Shown here: piece by piece, positions 21,150-29,588 of the stretch
Layout: every line of letters begins with the position of its first letter
Position numbering within the stretch: position 1 is the stretch's first letter
Origin: a virus
Virus record (IMG/VR): IMGVR_UViG_3300031918_000058
Location: 1-42,478 of that record
Reading direction: 5' to 3' (one strand)
Length of the DNA stretch: 42,478 nt
Made by a program: the position numbers and the translations under genes
Notes under the pieces: model-generated
Databases searched by the model: none
Told to the model about the DNA's origin: nothing
What the model saw: the letters and a program-made list of their open reading frames with translations, nothing else

Positions 21150-23642
21150 CTAAAGTCTTTTAGTTTTATAAGTATACTGAGCACCAACAAATGCTATGCG
21201 GTTATTCGCTGCATAACGCTTAAGTCGGAACTGCCAGTAGTAAGCGTATCCAGAGTAACTCTGTCGCTGAGGTTTGAATGACTTAGAACCACCAAGGATT
21301 GTACCGTCACCAAGTGCAAAACTACCAAGTACAGAACCGTTTGTGGTAAGTACAATAGTTTTCTCTTTAGGACTGTCCTCGAAATCCTTATCCATTCCGA
21401 GTGTAACAGGGAATGTAGTATCAACTCCCTGCAGAAGAGGAACAAATCGTTTGATTCGTTTCTTCTGACCAGGTGTTTTCATGCTGTCATAAGTGAACCT
21501 GTACTCAAAATCAATCGGAGCACCAAGGTTGTTATATTGTTTATCAGCATAGAATAGTTGTGGAACTATAGAGCTTGATTCTAGTAAGTCTTGAGAATCA
21601 TTGAGGTCGCTTAACCAGAGTGCTCCTCTGACAAACACCTCTGTATCCATCATCCATTCGCCAAGGTCTTTGTCATATATCATACAAATATCATTATATG
21701 GTGAACCACTACTTGCCATGTAGAAGCGTACTTGATTCTGCCAGGCGACAGGTCGAATATCAGCTTTACGAGGACAGGCATCAAAGATTTGTGCGATTGG
21801 CAGACTAATCTTCTCGTCATTAGAACCGTCATATTTGTAGAAGCCATCGCTACCTACGAACCATACGAAGTTCTCATCAACTGCTACACTTCTTACACCT
21901 ATAGCTCCCTTAGAACCTGTAGATTCACGCATCGTGTAACTACCAGTATCATAACCATCGACAATATATTTCTTGTCCTGGGTAAATACTGTAATAGCGT
22001 TTTGGAATCCAATGAACCTAACAACAGGTGAACCGTTGTGTGGTCGTGGAACATACCTATAGTCAACAGAACGCCATGAGTTGTACCATTGCTCGGAAGC
22101 AGCAGTAGCAATTTGCGTTCCATCAACTGGGTTTGTCTTTGCTGTTGGATTTCCTGGGGCTTCACACCACTGGAGGAAATTAGGGTCATTAGCAGCTTTA
22201 GTCCATAGTCGGTCTTTGTTGTATATAATATCACTAGCAATACGGAGTTCCGTATCCTGTATGAATGATATACCAGTATCAACAATCGAGACATCATCTA
22301 CATAGATAGTACCAACACCAGCTGCAGAACGAATCTGCAGACCAATGAATGGAGCAGTTCCTGTGTAATAGAAGTCGATATTTTGCCATGATGTTGTTGC
22401 TGAGATGTTAGAACCTATTTGAGTAATAGCACCGTTAGTAAATGTACCAGATGTTGCAGTGATTCCATACAATCCTACAGTACCTGCGGTAGTAACCTTA
22501 ACGGAAACTTTGATACGGTATCTATGGTTTTGTTGAATCGGTACAACATAGTTAGCAGCTCGAGAACCAGATGAGTTAGTGATACTTAATGCAGCTACAC
22601 CAGTATTGTGTTCAGCAGTAGTCCTGGCGATTGTACCATTGATGCTTGCATCAGTAGCCCATCCGACAGTATCTGTCTCAAATGTTCCATTAGTAATTAT
22701 GTTAGAGTTGGTTGCTTCAAAAGTACCATCCCATGCAGTCATCAAATCGTAACCATTTACCCAGAATACTTTATTGTCTGCATTAGCAAACCTATATTCA
22801 GTAGCACTAGCACTTAATCCAGTAGTAATATTCTGTAGTACGTTGCTACCATCTAGGTAGTACATACCAGTTCCATAAGCAATCATAGTAGTATTAGTAC
22901 CGTTGTCTCGCAAGAACCTGTGAGTTCCCTTGAATGTTGCCTCTGGTGTGCTATATATCTTAATATTAATACCAGACGTTTGAACGGTCATGGAATTAAG
23001 TGTTGAGTTAGTTAGATAACTTGTATAAGCAGTCGTGGTAGAAAGTGTATAAGCACCAACACCATCATCCTGCATTCTTACAATAATCCAGTAATAACTA
23101 GATGTTGTAAGTTTTACAGCGTTCATAAACCTTGCAGGTATATAAGCTGCAGAAACACCGATAGAGCCAGAATCAATAGATGATGCTGCTAATCGTTTGC
23201 CTGGGATACCAGAATTATCTGACCATACTTCAACTAGCAATGTACCAGATACGTTACTAGCAGGGTCTGATACGTTTAAGTCTACACGAGTAAGGTGATT
23301 ACCAGAAATAGCCTGGAATCGTACACCTTGAGCACTGATGATTTTTCCTGCAGTTCGTGTAGATGCACCAGTAGTTGCTACCTGTTGATATTCATTTACT
23401 TGTCCAACTGCTTCCATAAGGAAACCAGCACCCTTGCGAGAACTAACTGCAACTTTACGGCTATCAGCCTGTTGTGCATACAGTCGGAAGTTTTTTGCAA
23501 AAGGAGATTTGCCTGCTTTGAGCATATCCACTGGAGTTGTCAGGTCAAGACCACCTAACCCAAGTGTAGCCCCACCTAGTATTTTAGTTCCACTAGGTGG
23601 TTTTGTGCTTTTAGCAGAACCGTTTAAACTAGATGTTGGCAT
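21150..23642 (-). CDS. Tail nozzle / tubular protein with inserted carbohydrate-binding-like domain
   Basis: An 830-residue beta-rich structural protein, directly after the adaptor gene, as tail nozzle (gp10/tail tubular B-type) genes are. The flanks contain propeller-like segments (TVFTQDKKYIVDGYDTGSYT; ENFVWFVGSDGFYKYDGSND). Around residues 315-460 lies a jelly-roll resembling CBM4/9-type modules (NGTFETDTVGWATD to IYVDDVSIVDT). This suggests wall-glycan contact by the tail tip. Assignment is by architecture and gene order. Confidence 0.72.
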   Translation of the reverse strand: MPTSSLNGSAKSTKPPSGTKILGGATLGLGGLDLTTPVDMLKAGKSPFAKNFRLYAQQADSRKVAVSSRKGAGFLMEAVGQVNEYQQVATTGASTRTAGKIISAQGVRFQAISGNHLTRVDLNVSDPASNVSGTLLVEVWSDNSGIPGKRLAASSIDSGSIGVSAAYIPARFMNAVKLTTSSYYWIIVRMQDDGVGAYTLSTTTAYTSYLTNSTLNSMTVQTSGINIKIYSTPEATFKGTHRFLRDNGTNTTMIAYGTGMYYLDGSNVLQNITTGLSASATEYRFANADNKVFWVNGYDLMTAWDGTFEATNSNIITNGTFETDTVGWATDASINGTIARTTAEHNTGVAALSITNSSGSRAANYVVPIQQNHRYRIKVSVKVTTAGTVGLYGITATSGTFTNGAITQIGSNISATTSWQNIDFYYTGTAPFIGLQIRSAAGVGTIYVDDVSIVDTGISFIQDTELRIASDIIYNKDRLWTKAANDPNFLQWCEAPGNPTAKTNPVDGTQIATAASEQWYNSWRSVDYRYVPRPHNGSPVVRFIGFQNAITVFTQDKKYIVDGYDTGSYTMRESTGSKGAIGVRSVAVDENFVWFVGSDGFYKYDGSNDEKISLPIAQIFDACPRKADIRPVAWQNQVRFYMASSGSPYNDICMIYDKDLGEWMMDTEVFVRGALWLSDLNDSQDLLESSSIVPQLFYADKQYNNLGAPIDFEYRFTYDSMKTPGQKKRIKRFVPLLQGVDTTFPVTLGMDKDFEDSPKEKTIVLTTNGSVLGSFALGDGTILGGSKSFKPQRQSYSGYAYYWQFRLKRYAANNRIAFVGAQYTYKTKRL

Positions 23643-23644
23643 TA

Positions 23645-24280
23645 TTATCTCCTAATCTGTTGATTCTTCATTTTAATTGCACCATCTGCTTCACGGAATC
23701 CATATCGAGCAACAAGAAGGTCAAGTAACCTATCATAGTCAGTCTGTACAAATGCAGCCTGGTCAAAGTCTTCGTTACGCTTAAGCACACGGATGTATGC
23801 ACCAAGGACTAGCAATTCAGCAAAGTCTTCTGGCACTTCAGGTACATCAGTATCACCTTCAAGTAATTTAGCTTTTCTAATATAGAACATTGTAAACACA
23901 TAATCTTTATCGGTTGGTTTATCAAAGATAAAGTTATTCGCATAAAGTGTCCAAGAACTTGGTGCTCCAGGAGTTGAGTTTACATTGTCTGGATAAGTCT
24001 GGAAGAAATCACGCCACTTCATTTTGTAGTTTGAAAATCCAGGTACATCAACCATAGTCTGTGACTGTAGCTGTGCCAAATCAGTTGGGGATTGGAACAT
24101 AGTAGAACCGCCAGGAATTGTACCCTGGAATATCTTCTCTTGGAAGGGAAGTTCATACTCGTTGAAAATGTCTCTTTGTGTATCGTTAATGAAATTGTCG
24201 ATAACACCAGAGTCGAACTCTTCATCATCCAGCTTGTCAATCCTAACACGCTGTCGGAGTCCTGCAAGATTATAATCCAT
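23645..24280 (-). CDS. Head-tail adaptor (gp4/tail tubular A-like)
   Basis: A 211-residue protein, mostly helical at both ends (LRQRVRIDKLDDEEFDSGVI; EDFAELLVLGAYIRVLKRNE) with a beta-rich centre. This is the fold pattern of podovirus adaptors that sit under the portal. It is placed just before the nozzle gene. Confidence 0.75.
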   Translation of the reverse strand: MDYNLAGLRQRVRIDKLDDEEFDSGVIDNFINDTQRDIFNEYELPFQEKIFQGTIPGGSTMFQSPTDLAQLQSQTMVDVPGFSNYKMKWRDFFQTYPDNVNSTPGAPSSWTLYANNFIFDKPTDKDYVFTMFYIRKAKLLEGDTDVPEVPEDFAELLVLGAYIRVLKRNEDFDQAAFVQTDYDRLLDLLVARYGFREADGAIKMKNQQIRR

Positions 24281-24295
24281 ATTTTTCCTTTATTA

Positions 24296-25015
24296 TTATG
24301 CTGTTCTCTGCCACATGTATACGACTACATAAGGCTGTAAATTGTTGTGAGCACCATCGCTACCAGTTAGTCCGATAACGTCTGGGTTAGCACTTCTATC
24401 TTGTGTACCAGCGTTTCTACCACCTACGGAAAGTACACTACCAGTAACAGGGCTAAACGATGGATTTCCAGGACCAACTCCGTATTCCGCTGCAATAGAG
24501 TGTCTGTGTGACGGTATCTCTGTAGTAGTAAGCACATGGGTTTCTTCACCACCAGTAGCACCTGCAATAGCAAATGTACCACTAGTATTTTTACCAACTG
24601 GGACACGTCCAACACCAAATGCTGTCCAAGTACCAAAACCTAGTAATGTACCAGGGTTAGTGCTGTTAGTAGCATTAATGTAGATTGAACCTACTGGATA
24701 CAAGCCTTGTATCGCATCCGTGACTGCAGTGCTAACAGGTTTGTTAACATCTGAAGTGTTATCTGCGTTTCCAAGTCCTACATCTGCTTTAACTAAGCTA
24801 TGCCAACTTGTAGCATAATCAGAGTTATTGGTCTTTTGCAACACCTGTGCGGTAGTTCCGCCAGAAGGTACTGCAGAATAAGCTCGGATAGCAGATAGCG
24901 GAGTAAGTTTGTTTGTAAACGTGCCATCTCCATTATCTACTAGACTCGGGAATAAGTCTGTCATAGAAAGTACTGTTCGTATATCGTACTCAGATAACTT
25001 TTTAGAACTGTCCAT
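24296..25015 (-). CDS. Tail fibre with phage tail-collar domain
   Basis: A 239-residue protein. The C-terminal half reads LYPVGSIYINATNSTNPGTL, GFGTWTAFG-GRVPVG, then ETHVLTTTEIPSHRH and NLQPYVVVYMW. This is the well-known tail-collar motif set, including the metal-binding His pair SHRH. It is found at the tips of fibres and baseplate short-tail fibres. The N-terminus attaches to the virion. It overlaps the preceding (25002) gene by 14 bases. Confidence 0.88.
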   Translation of the reverse strand: MDSSKKLSEYDIRTVLSMTDLFPSLVDNGDGTFTNKLTPLSAIRAYSAVPSGGTTAQVLQKTNNSDYATSWHSLVKADVGLGNADNTSDVNKPVSTAVTDAIQGLYPVGSIYINATNSTNPGTLLGFGTWTAFGVGRVPVGKNTSGTFAIAGATGGEETHVLTTTEIPSHRHSIAAEYGVGPGNPSFSPVTGSVLSVGGRNAGTQDRSANPDVIGLTGSDGAHNNLQPYVVVYMWQRTA

Positions 25016-26105
25016 ATTCTATAAATCCTTGCTTAAAGATACCTTTATTCGATACCGTATTTATTTTATCTTTATTACCATCTTCTTCGATGATAAAGTT
25101 TAATCCGTTTTCAGATAGCCATAAGAAGCCATCCTCGAACATCAGTATTCTATTAGGTCGGTTAGATAGTAATAATCCACCGTCTGTGATAGAACCTGTT
25201 ATATTGCCAGTAAATATATCTCCAGGAACAAGTAATCCATCGTTATGAATATCGGGTATTAGGATTCCAGTTAGCAGACTTGCCGCTAATAGTTCCCCTG
25301 TTTCTCCGTACTTAGCACGATGTATGCCTAGTTCTACCTCAACAGCATCTAAAGAGCCGTTTTGGATGAGCAAGTTACTGTAAAGTACCCTCAATTCTGC
25401 AAGTTGAGCAGCAGTTAGACTGCCATAGTTTCCGTAACCAGGAATATATCCACCAAAGTAGAAATCAAGGTCACTCCAGTTAATGATTCCAGGAGAATAA
25501 ATAAGGAATCTGTGACTTGCATTGTCAACGAGAATAATCTGGTTTGCAGATATCGCTACGTTGTCTGATTTTGTACCATGATATGCGTCATCTGGTTTGT
25601 TCATCAATAAGAACTGATTTAAAACTAGGCTACCATCAAATGTTAATCCATGTGTTGTATCGTTTACAACAAGTGAATGTTGCTGAACGACTGTCACATT
25701 ATCTATAGTATGATAGTGAAGTGCATTATCAACTGCGATAGTATGCTGTTGTGTAATTGTAACGCTGTCTGTAGTATGTCCGTGCAGTGAATCCGCAACA
25801 ATCAGTGGGATGTTGTAGATAACATTGACATTATCGAATGTTAAACTATGTAATGCATCAGCTACAGCTAGTGTATGCTGTTGTACTATAGTAACATTAT
25901 TGACTGTATGAGCATGTAACGCATCAGATACTACCAGAGTATGTTGTTGAGTTACTGAAACTGAGTCAGCCGTATGACCATGAAGTGCGTTATCGACAAC
26001 TAGTAGATAGTTTTTAAGTACTTGTTGTTCGATAACACCGTAGTAAGTACCACCGAAGGAGTTGGCAGAACCGAAACTACCGCCGATAGCTATAATATCT
26101 GCCAT
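25002..26105 (-). CDS. Virion fibre protein with 22-residue tandem repeats
   Basis: A 367-residue protein. Residues 35-166 comprise six 22-residue repeats with consensus L-V-V-x-D-A-L-H-x-H-T-x-D-x-V-T-V-x-Q-Q-H-T. A degenerate seventh follows. Such DALH-HT repeats occur in fibrous virion proteins of many phages. The C-terminal half is globular, with a helical stretch (GSLTAAQLAELRVLYSNLLI). It probably forms a thin trimeric shaft. Confidence 0.72.
   Translation of the reverse strand: MADIIAIGGSFGSANSFGGTYYGVIEQQVLKNYLLVVDNALHGHTADSVSVTQQHTLVVSDALHAHTVNNVTIVQQHTLAVADALHSLTFDNVNVIYNIPLIVADSLHGHTTDSVTITQQHTIAVDNALHYHTIDNVTVVQQHSLVVNDTTHGLTFDGSLVLNQFLLMNKPDDAYHGTKSDNVAISANQIILVDNASHRFLIYSPGIINWSDLDFYFGGYIPGYGNYGSLTAAQLAELRVLYSNLLIQNGSLDAVEVELGIHRAKYGETGELLAASLLTGILIPDIHNDGLLVPGDIFTGNITGSITDGGLLLSNRPNRILMFEDGFLWLSENGLNFIIEEDGNKDKINTVSNKGIFKQGFIEYGQF
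25608..26003 (-). repeat. Six tandem 66-bp coding repeats in fibre gene
   Basis: Six in-frame units of 66 bases encode the 22-residue DALH-HT repeat of the fibre protein. The DNA copies have diverged at synonymous sites while the peptide is kept, so they are old, selected repeats rather than a recent expansion. Confidence 0.8.
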
Positions 26106-26119
26106 TTATCTCTCCAGTA

Positions 26120-27040
26120 TTATCTTGTTATTAAGTGACCCTCAAACCATGTGTTAGGAACTGCTGTAATATCTACAGTTCCAGTACCGTTCCATATAAA
26201 TAATGATACATAGTCAGTAGTACCATTGAGGTAGAATCCACAATTAACTAGTACTTGTATTTCTCCAGCACCAGATTGTTTTGCCCTTCCCCAGAATGAG
26301 TTACCTAGATTTGTCTGGTCTCCATTCTTACATATACGAAGGTGAGCCGTTATTTGGTCTCCAACTCCTGTTAGACCAACAGCTCCACTAAAAGTATACC
26401 ATCCAGCTACATTTGGTGTAAATCTACCAGTAGAAGTACTGTAGCAAGTACCATTATCATAAGATTTAGTATTAAACTTTATCTCTGTAAACGTTGGTCC
26501 TGGAGAAGCACCAGTGAGAGTTGTGTTAGGGTATGCCTGAAATGATACTATACCAGTTGCTTTATTATCTACATAGGTTTTTACAGCTTTTTGTGTCGCT
26601 ACTGATGTATCTGAGTTAGCAGCTAATGTTGTATCGGTATCTCTATCGAGCATGGCTGCAGTCCCTGAACCAGTAAAGTAAGGAACTTTGTTATTCGCAC
26701 TAGTAAGTCCAGCGATAGCAGTAAGTTCTGCGTCTAGTAACTGGTAGCTATCAAAGTCTTCTTTGTATATACCGTTACCAAGAATTGAGTTAGTTACGAA
26801 TGCGTATGCCGTAGTACCCTTTTGAGCACGAGCGATAGTTAATGTATCTGTAGACCTTGCAGTAACACTGATTATTTCAGAGTTATCTGGTGTCGATAAT
26901 ACACCAAGTGGTGTTAAGGTTGCGAAGAATGGCGTTGCAGGCAGCCTAGCACCCTGACCAGATTTCACTGTTGCAGTAGTTGCAGAGTTTGTGATGTCTG
27001 CAGCCAATTCTGCGACTGCTAAGTTTTTCTTATTAGCCAT
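26120..27040 (-). CDS. Tail fibre protein with C1q/TNF-like C-terminal domain
   Basis: A 306-residue protein. The N-terminal region (about residues 1-80) is a virion-associated beta domain common in phages (ATVKSGQGARLPATPFFATL; DTLTIARAQKGTTA). A shaft-like segment follows. Residues 165-306 resemble a C1q/TNF jelly roll: FTPNVAGWYTFSGAV, then TDYVSLFIWNGTGTVDI and NTWFEGHLI. It likely forms the trimeric receptor-binding tip. Confidence 0.75.
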   Translation of the reverse strand: MANKKNLAVAELAADITNSATTATVKSGQGARLPATPFFATLTPLGVLSTPDNSEIISVTARSTDTLTIARAQKGTTAYAFVTNSILGNGIYKEDFDSYQLLDAELTAIAGLTSANNKVPYFTGSGTAAMLDRDTDTTLAANSDTSVATQKAVKTYVDNKATGIVSFQAYPNTTLTGASPGPTFTEIKFNTKSYDNGTCYSTSTGRFTPNVAGWYTFSGAVGLTGVGDQITAHLRICKNGDQTNLGNSFWGRAKQSGAGEIQVLVNCGFYLNGTTDYVSLFIWNGTGTVDITAVPNTWFEGHLITR

Positions 27041-27050
27041 TTATTTCTCC

Positions 27051-27416
27051 TTAAGTTGGGTCAGATACAGTGACTTTCCAAGAAGGAATAGTCAAAGTGT
27101 TGCCAGCTGTTAGAACCTGGCTTGTTACTGTTGTTACATACAGTAAGTTTGTGCCATCAGTGACGGCTAGGTGTGTTACAGTACCGCTTGTTGCGACACT
27201 TACACCAGTTTTCGATGCGATAGTTACTTGGCGACCAGTTGGAGAACCTGCAGCTTTAGTGAAATCACCACCAGTTAAGGTAGCATTTGCTAGTGTGTAG
27301 GTAGATGTGGCTTGTGCGTATGTTGTAGGTTGTGCATTACAAACATCTACACGAGTTCCAGTGGCGACTTTATCTAATAGAGCATCTAATACGGATTGAG
27401 CTGCGAACTTAGCCAT
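27051..27416 (-). CDS. Small virion protein (121 aa), decoration or head-fibre candidate
   Basis: Start set at ATG 27416, with GGAGAT 5 bases before it (an in-frame ATG at 27428 lacks this). It has an Ala/Thr-rich beta structure (AAQSVLDALLDKVATGTRVD; NTLTIPSWKVTVSDPT). I recall similar small proteins next to fibre and coat genes in other phages. It follows the coat gene and terminator. Possibly a capsid-surface protein. Confidence 0.6.
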   Translation of the reverse strand: MAKFAAQSVLDALLDKVATGTRVDVCNAQPTTYAQATSTYTLANATLTGGDFTKAAGSPTGRQVTIASKTGVSVATSGTVTHLAVTDGTNLLYVTTVTSQVLTAGNTLTIPSWKVTVSDPT

Positions 27417-27501
27417 TTGTATCTCCATTTATTACAATATCTTGAACTTCAAGAATTATATCTTTATTCATATTTTTCCTTATGTATTTATATATTATAC
27501 A

Positions 27502-27535
27502 TAAAAAACACCCCCCTCCCATGTAGAGAGGAGGG
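27502..27535 (-). terminator. Intrinsic terminator after coat gene
   Basis: On the minus strand CCCTCC pairs with GGAGGG across a 10-nt loop, followed by a short G-run, GT and a T-tract. It lies directly after the coat-protein stop, so it can make the coat transcript more abundant than downstream fibre messages. Confidence 0.75.
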
Positions 27536-27546
27536 CATTAGTTTGA

Positions 27547-28455
27547 TTAGTTACCGCTTGGGCGTGTAATCTTAACAATGTGGTCAGCACGGACAACTTT
27601 AACTCCAAAGAGTTCAGCACCAGCGATGAAATCGACACCGTTAACTTTATCTCGGTCAGCCTCGAATGATGGAACGCTTTGCGTTGCACCGACAAGAGCA
27701 GACTTGTGGAACATAAGGAAGTTCCAGACCTTGCTACCAGCTGTACCAGATTCAGTAACAGCGTTAGAGATGTAAACAGGCATACCGTAGATTGAACCTA
27801 CGAGACCAGTCTTAGTCGAAACTAGACCAGCTTCACCGACAGAGTTGTAGAGTGTAAACTCAGCAACTTGGCGAAGGTCTCCCAAGCCAGCACCGTTAAT
27901 AACGATAAATCGTTGGTCAACAGGAACGTTAGCGAGGTCAAGAGCTGCAGCAGCTTTTACGACATCTTTAAAGGCAATAGTAGTGTTAGTATTACCAGTT
28001 GCAGTGACAGTTGAACCTGCACCAGCAATGGCTTTACGCATTACTTCCTCATCAAGAGCACGGTCAAGGTATCGACCAAGACGAGTCGTATGAGGTGAGC
28101 GGTAGTCGTATGTACTTTGTGCTTTAAGCACGTCCTGTACACCAAGGACTTTGCGAATGTATCGGTCAATCAGCAAGTCAACCTGAGTAGTCGTAAGACC
28201 ATCAACAGTTAGACCAGAGACAGCTGTGTTAGCTGCAGTTGAGTCGGTAATTTCAGCCATGAAGTTAAGGTGAAGAACATCACCCTTCTGAGAGATTTCA
28301 CTTGAGTAAGTGCTATCAATCAGTGCCCACATGACTAGGTTGTTAACACGGTTGTCCTGAAGTTCTTTAGCCCAGATTTTAGGGACGTTAAGAGATTCAG
28401 CACCAGCACCGCTCACACCACCAGTACCGATGGTAGGGGTTAGATAGTTAGGCAT
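27547..28455 (-). CDS. Major capsid (coat) protein
   Basis: A 302-residue protein between scaffold and fibre genes. It has the pattern of podovirus HK97-fold coats: N-terminal PKIWAKELQDNRVNNLVMWA, a spine segment with RYLDRALDEEVMRKAIAGAG, and PVDQRFIVINGAG followed by GSIYGMPVYISNAV. The C-terminal AELFGVKVVRADHIVKI is also family-like. There is no delta domain or protease, and a separate scaffold gene is present. Terminators and a late promoter flank the scaffold-coat pair, consistent with high expression. Confidence 0.88.
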   Translation of the reverse strand: MPNYLTPTIGTGGVSGAGAESLNVPKIWAKELQDNRVNNLVMWALIDSTYSSEISQKGDVLHLNFMAEITDSTAANTAVSGLTVDGLTTTQVDLLIDRYIRKVLGVQDVLKAQSTYDYRSPHTTRLGRYLDRALDEEVMRKAIAGAGSTVTATGNTNTTIAFKDVVKAAAALDLANVPVDQRFIVINGAGLGDLRQVAEFTLYNSVGEAGLVSTKTGLVGSIYGMPVYISNAVTESGTAGSKVWNFLMFHKSALVGATQSVPSFEADRDKVNGVDFIAGAELFGVKVVRADHIVKITRPSGN

Positions 28456-28475
28456 TTAAAATATTTCTTTCTTTT

Positions 28476-29246
28476 TTAGCGTTTGAGAGCAGCATCAAGT
28501 AACGCACGGTGTTCTGGGTTTGTTGAGTCATACTCATTTTCAATCCAGGCATTAGTGACTTTTACAGGAGTTGCAGGTCGAGAATTAGTTGCATGTGCGT
28601 CAGCACCTGAAGCAGCTAAACTCTGATTCATAGAATTACGCTCTTCTTCTCTAGCAGCTTGTGCAGCAGCACTGGTATCAGCAGGCTTTTGTAGTTGTGC
28701 TAGACCATATAATGTAGGCAAATCTTGCAATAAGGAACGAGCATAGTCGTCACCAAATTGAGAACGCTTATCAGCAACAATTTGAGCCATTACTGGTTCT
28801 AGTGCTGCATCTTTGCCAGTGAAGAAATTAGTCTTCGTGGTAGCGAACTCCATGTTTGCTACTTTAGCGGTGAGCTTTTGGACATCAGTTGCATCGTCAC
28901 CAAGGGTTGCCAAGTTTTTAGACGTTTCGTCAAGTTTTGGTTGGTTATTCCTTGTTTTATCAAATGCAGACTTATTGTCTCGAGCCATTTTAAGAAGGCT
29001 TATTTCACGAGCTGATAATTCAGCAAGGTCGGTGATACCCTGACCTTTTGCGAAACTTGCGAGAGCAGCATTGTCATCGGCTTCTGTTGATTGATTTTGT
29101 TCAGCAGATGCGGTAGACGTTGCCTGAGAACTTGCGTCCTCGTTTCCATTTACTTGCGAATCCGCTGGAAGATTTGTAGGGTTAGCTGTACTCGAGTTGT
29201 CGGCAGCTGACGTATCTACTACTTGACCAGTAGTGGTTTCATTCAT
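28476..29246 (-). CDS. Scaffolding protein
   Basis: A 256-residue, acidic, Gln/Ser/Asp-rich and helical protein just upstream of the coat gene. The N-terminus is disordered (NSSTANPTNLPADSQVNGNE) and the middle helical. The C-terminus (VTNAWIENEYDSTNPEHRAL) is a plausible coat-binding helix-turn-helix. AAAGGAG precedes the start. Typical scaffold composition and position. Confidence 0.82.
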   Translation of the reverse strand: MNETTTGQVVDTSAADNSSTANPTNLPADSQVNGNEDASSQATSTASAEQNQSTEADDNAALASFAKGQGITDLAELSAREISLLKMARDNKSAFDKTRNNQPKLDETSKNLATLGDDATDVQKLTAKVANMEFATTKTNFFTGKDAALEPVMAQIVADKRSQFGDDYARSLLQDLPTLYGLAQLQKPADTSAAAQAAREEERNSMNQSLAASGADAHATNSRPATPVKVTNAWIENEYDSTNPEHRALLDAALKR

Positions 29247-29266
29247 TTAGGATACTCCTTTGTATT

Positions 29267-29587
29267 CTATTTATTTGTAGCTGAAGAAACATATTCCTCA
29301 ACGTACGATAGTATTATATCACATCCTCTAGCATTTTGCAAGAGAGAAAGCGACTTCTCACCATCAATTATTATTTGTTCACCGTCTCCTACTGGAGAAG
29401 GCATTACCATTTCCTTTGCGTAGGTACTGAGCATCTCGCTTGTAGAGTGCCCATATTGCATTAAATCTGCATACGCATCTGTTTTGGAGAAGGTAGCCCA
29501 TTGACGTGCAATGGACTTCTCCCTCTCCGCATTAGCTTTGGAGAGACCTTCTATTTTCGTTACATCTTTTGCTTCAACTTGTTTCAT
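29267..29587 (-). CDS. Hypothetical protein between portal and scaffold (106 aa)
   Basis: A helical, charged 106-residue protein (GLSKANAEREKSIARQWATF). It starts one base after the portal stop. A late-type promoter for scaffold and coat lies inside its 3' end. Possible head-assembly accessory; not recognised. Confidence 0.7.
   Translation of the reverse strand: MKQVEAKDVTKIEGLSKANAEREKSIARQWATFSKTDAYADLMQYGHSTSEMLSTYAKEMVMPSPVGDGEQIIIDGEKSLSLLQNARGCDIILSYVEEYVSSATNK
29313..29341 (-). promoter_or_regulatory. Late-type promoter for scaffold and coat
   Basis: On the minus strand: TTGCAA (29341-29336), 17-bp spacer, TATAAT (29318-29313), within TGTGATATAATAC, the same core as at 19685 and 34645. 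The expected start gives about 60 nt of leader before the scaffold ATG. Confidence 0.82.
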
Positions 29588-29588
29588 A

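Noticed and set aside
25608-26003. CRISPR-like or intergenic tandem array
   Set aside because: The repeats are in frame inside a fibre gene, diverged at synonymous sites, and have no spacers.
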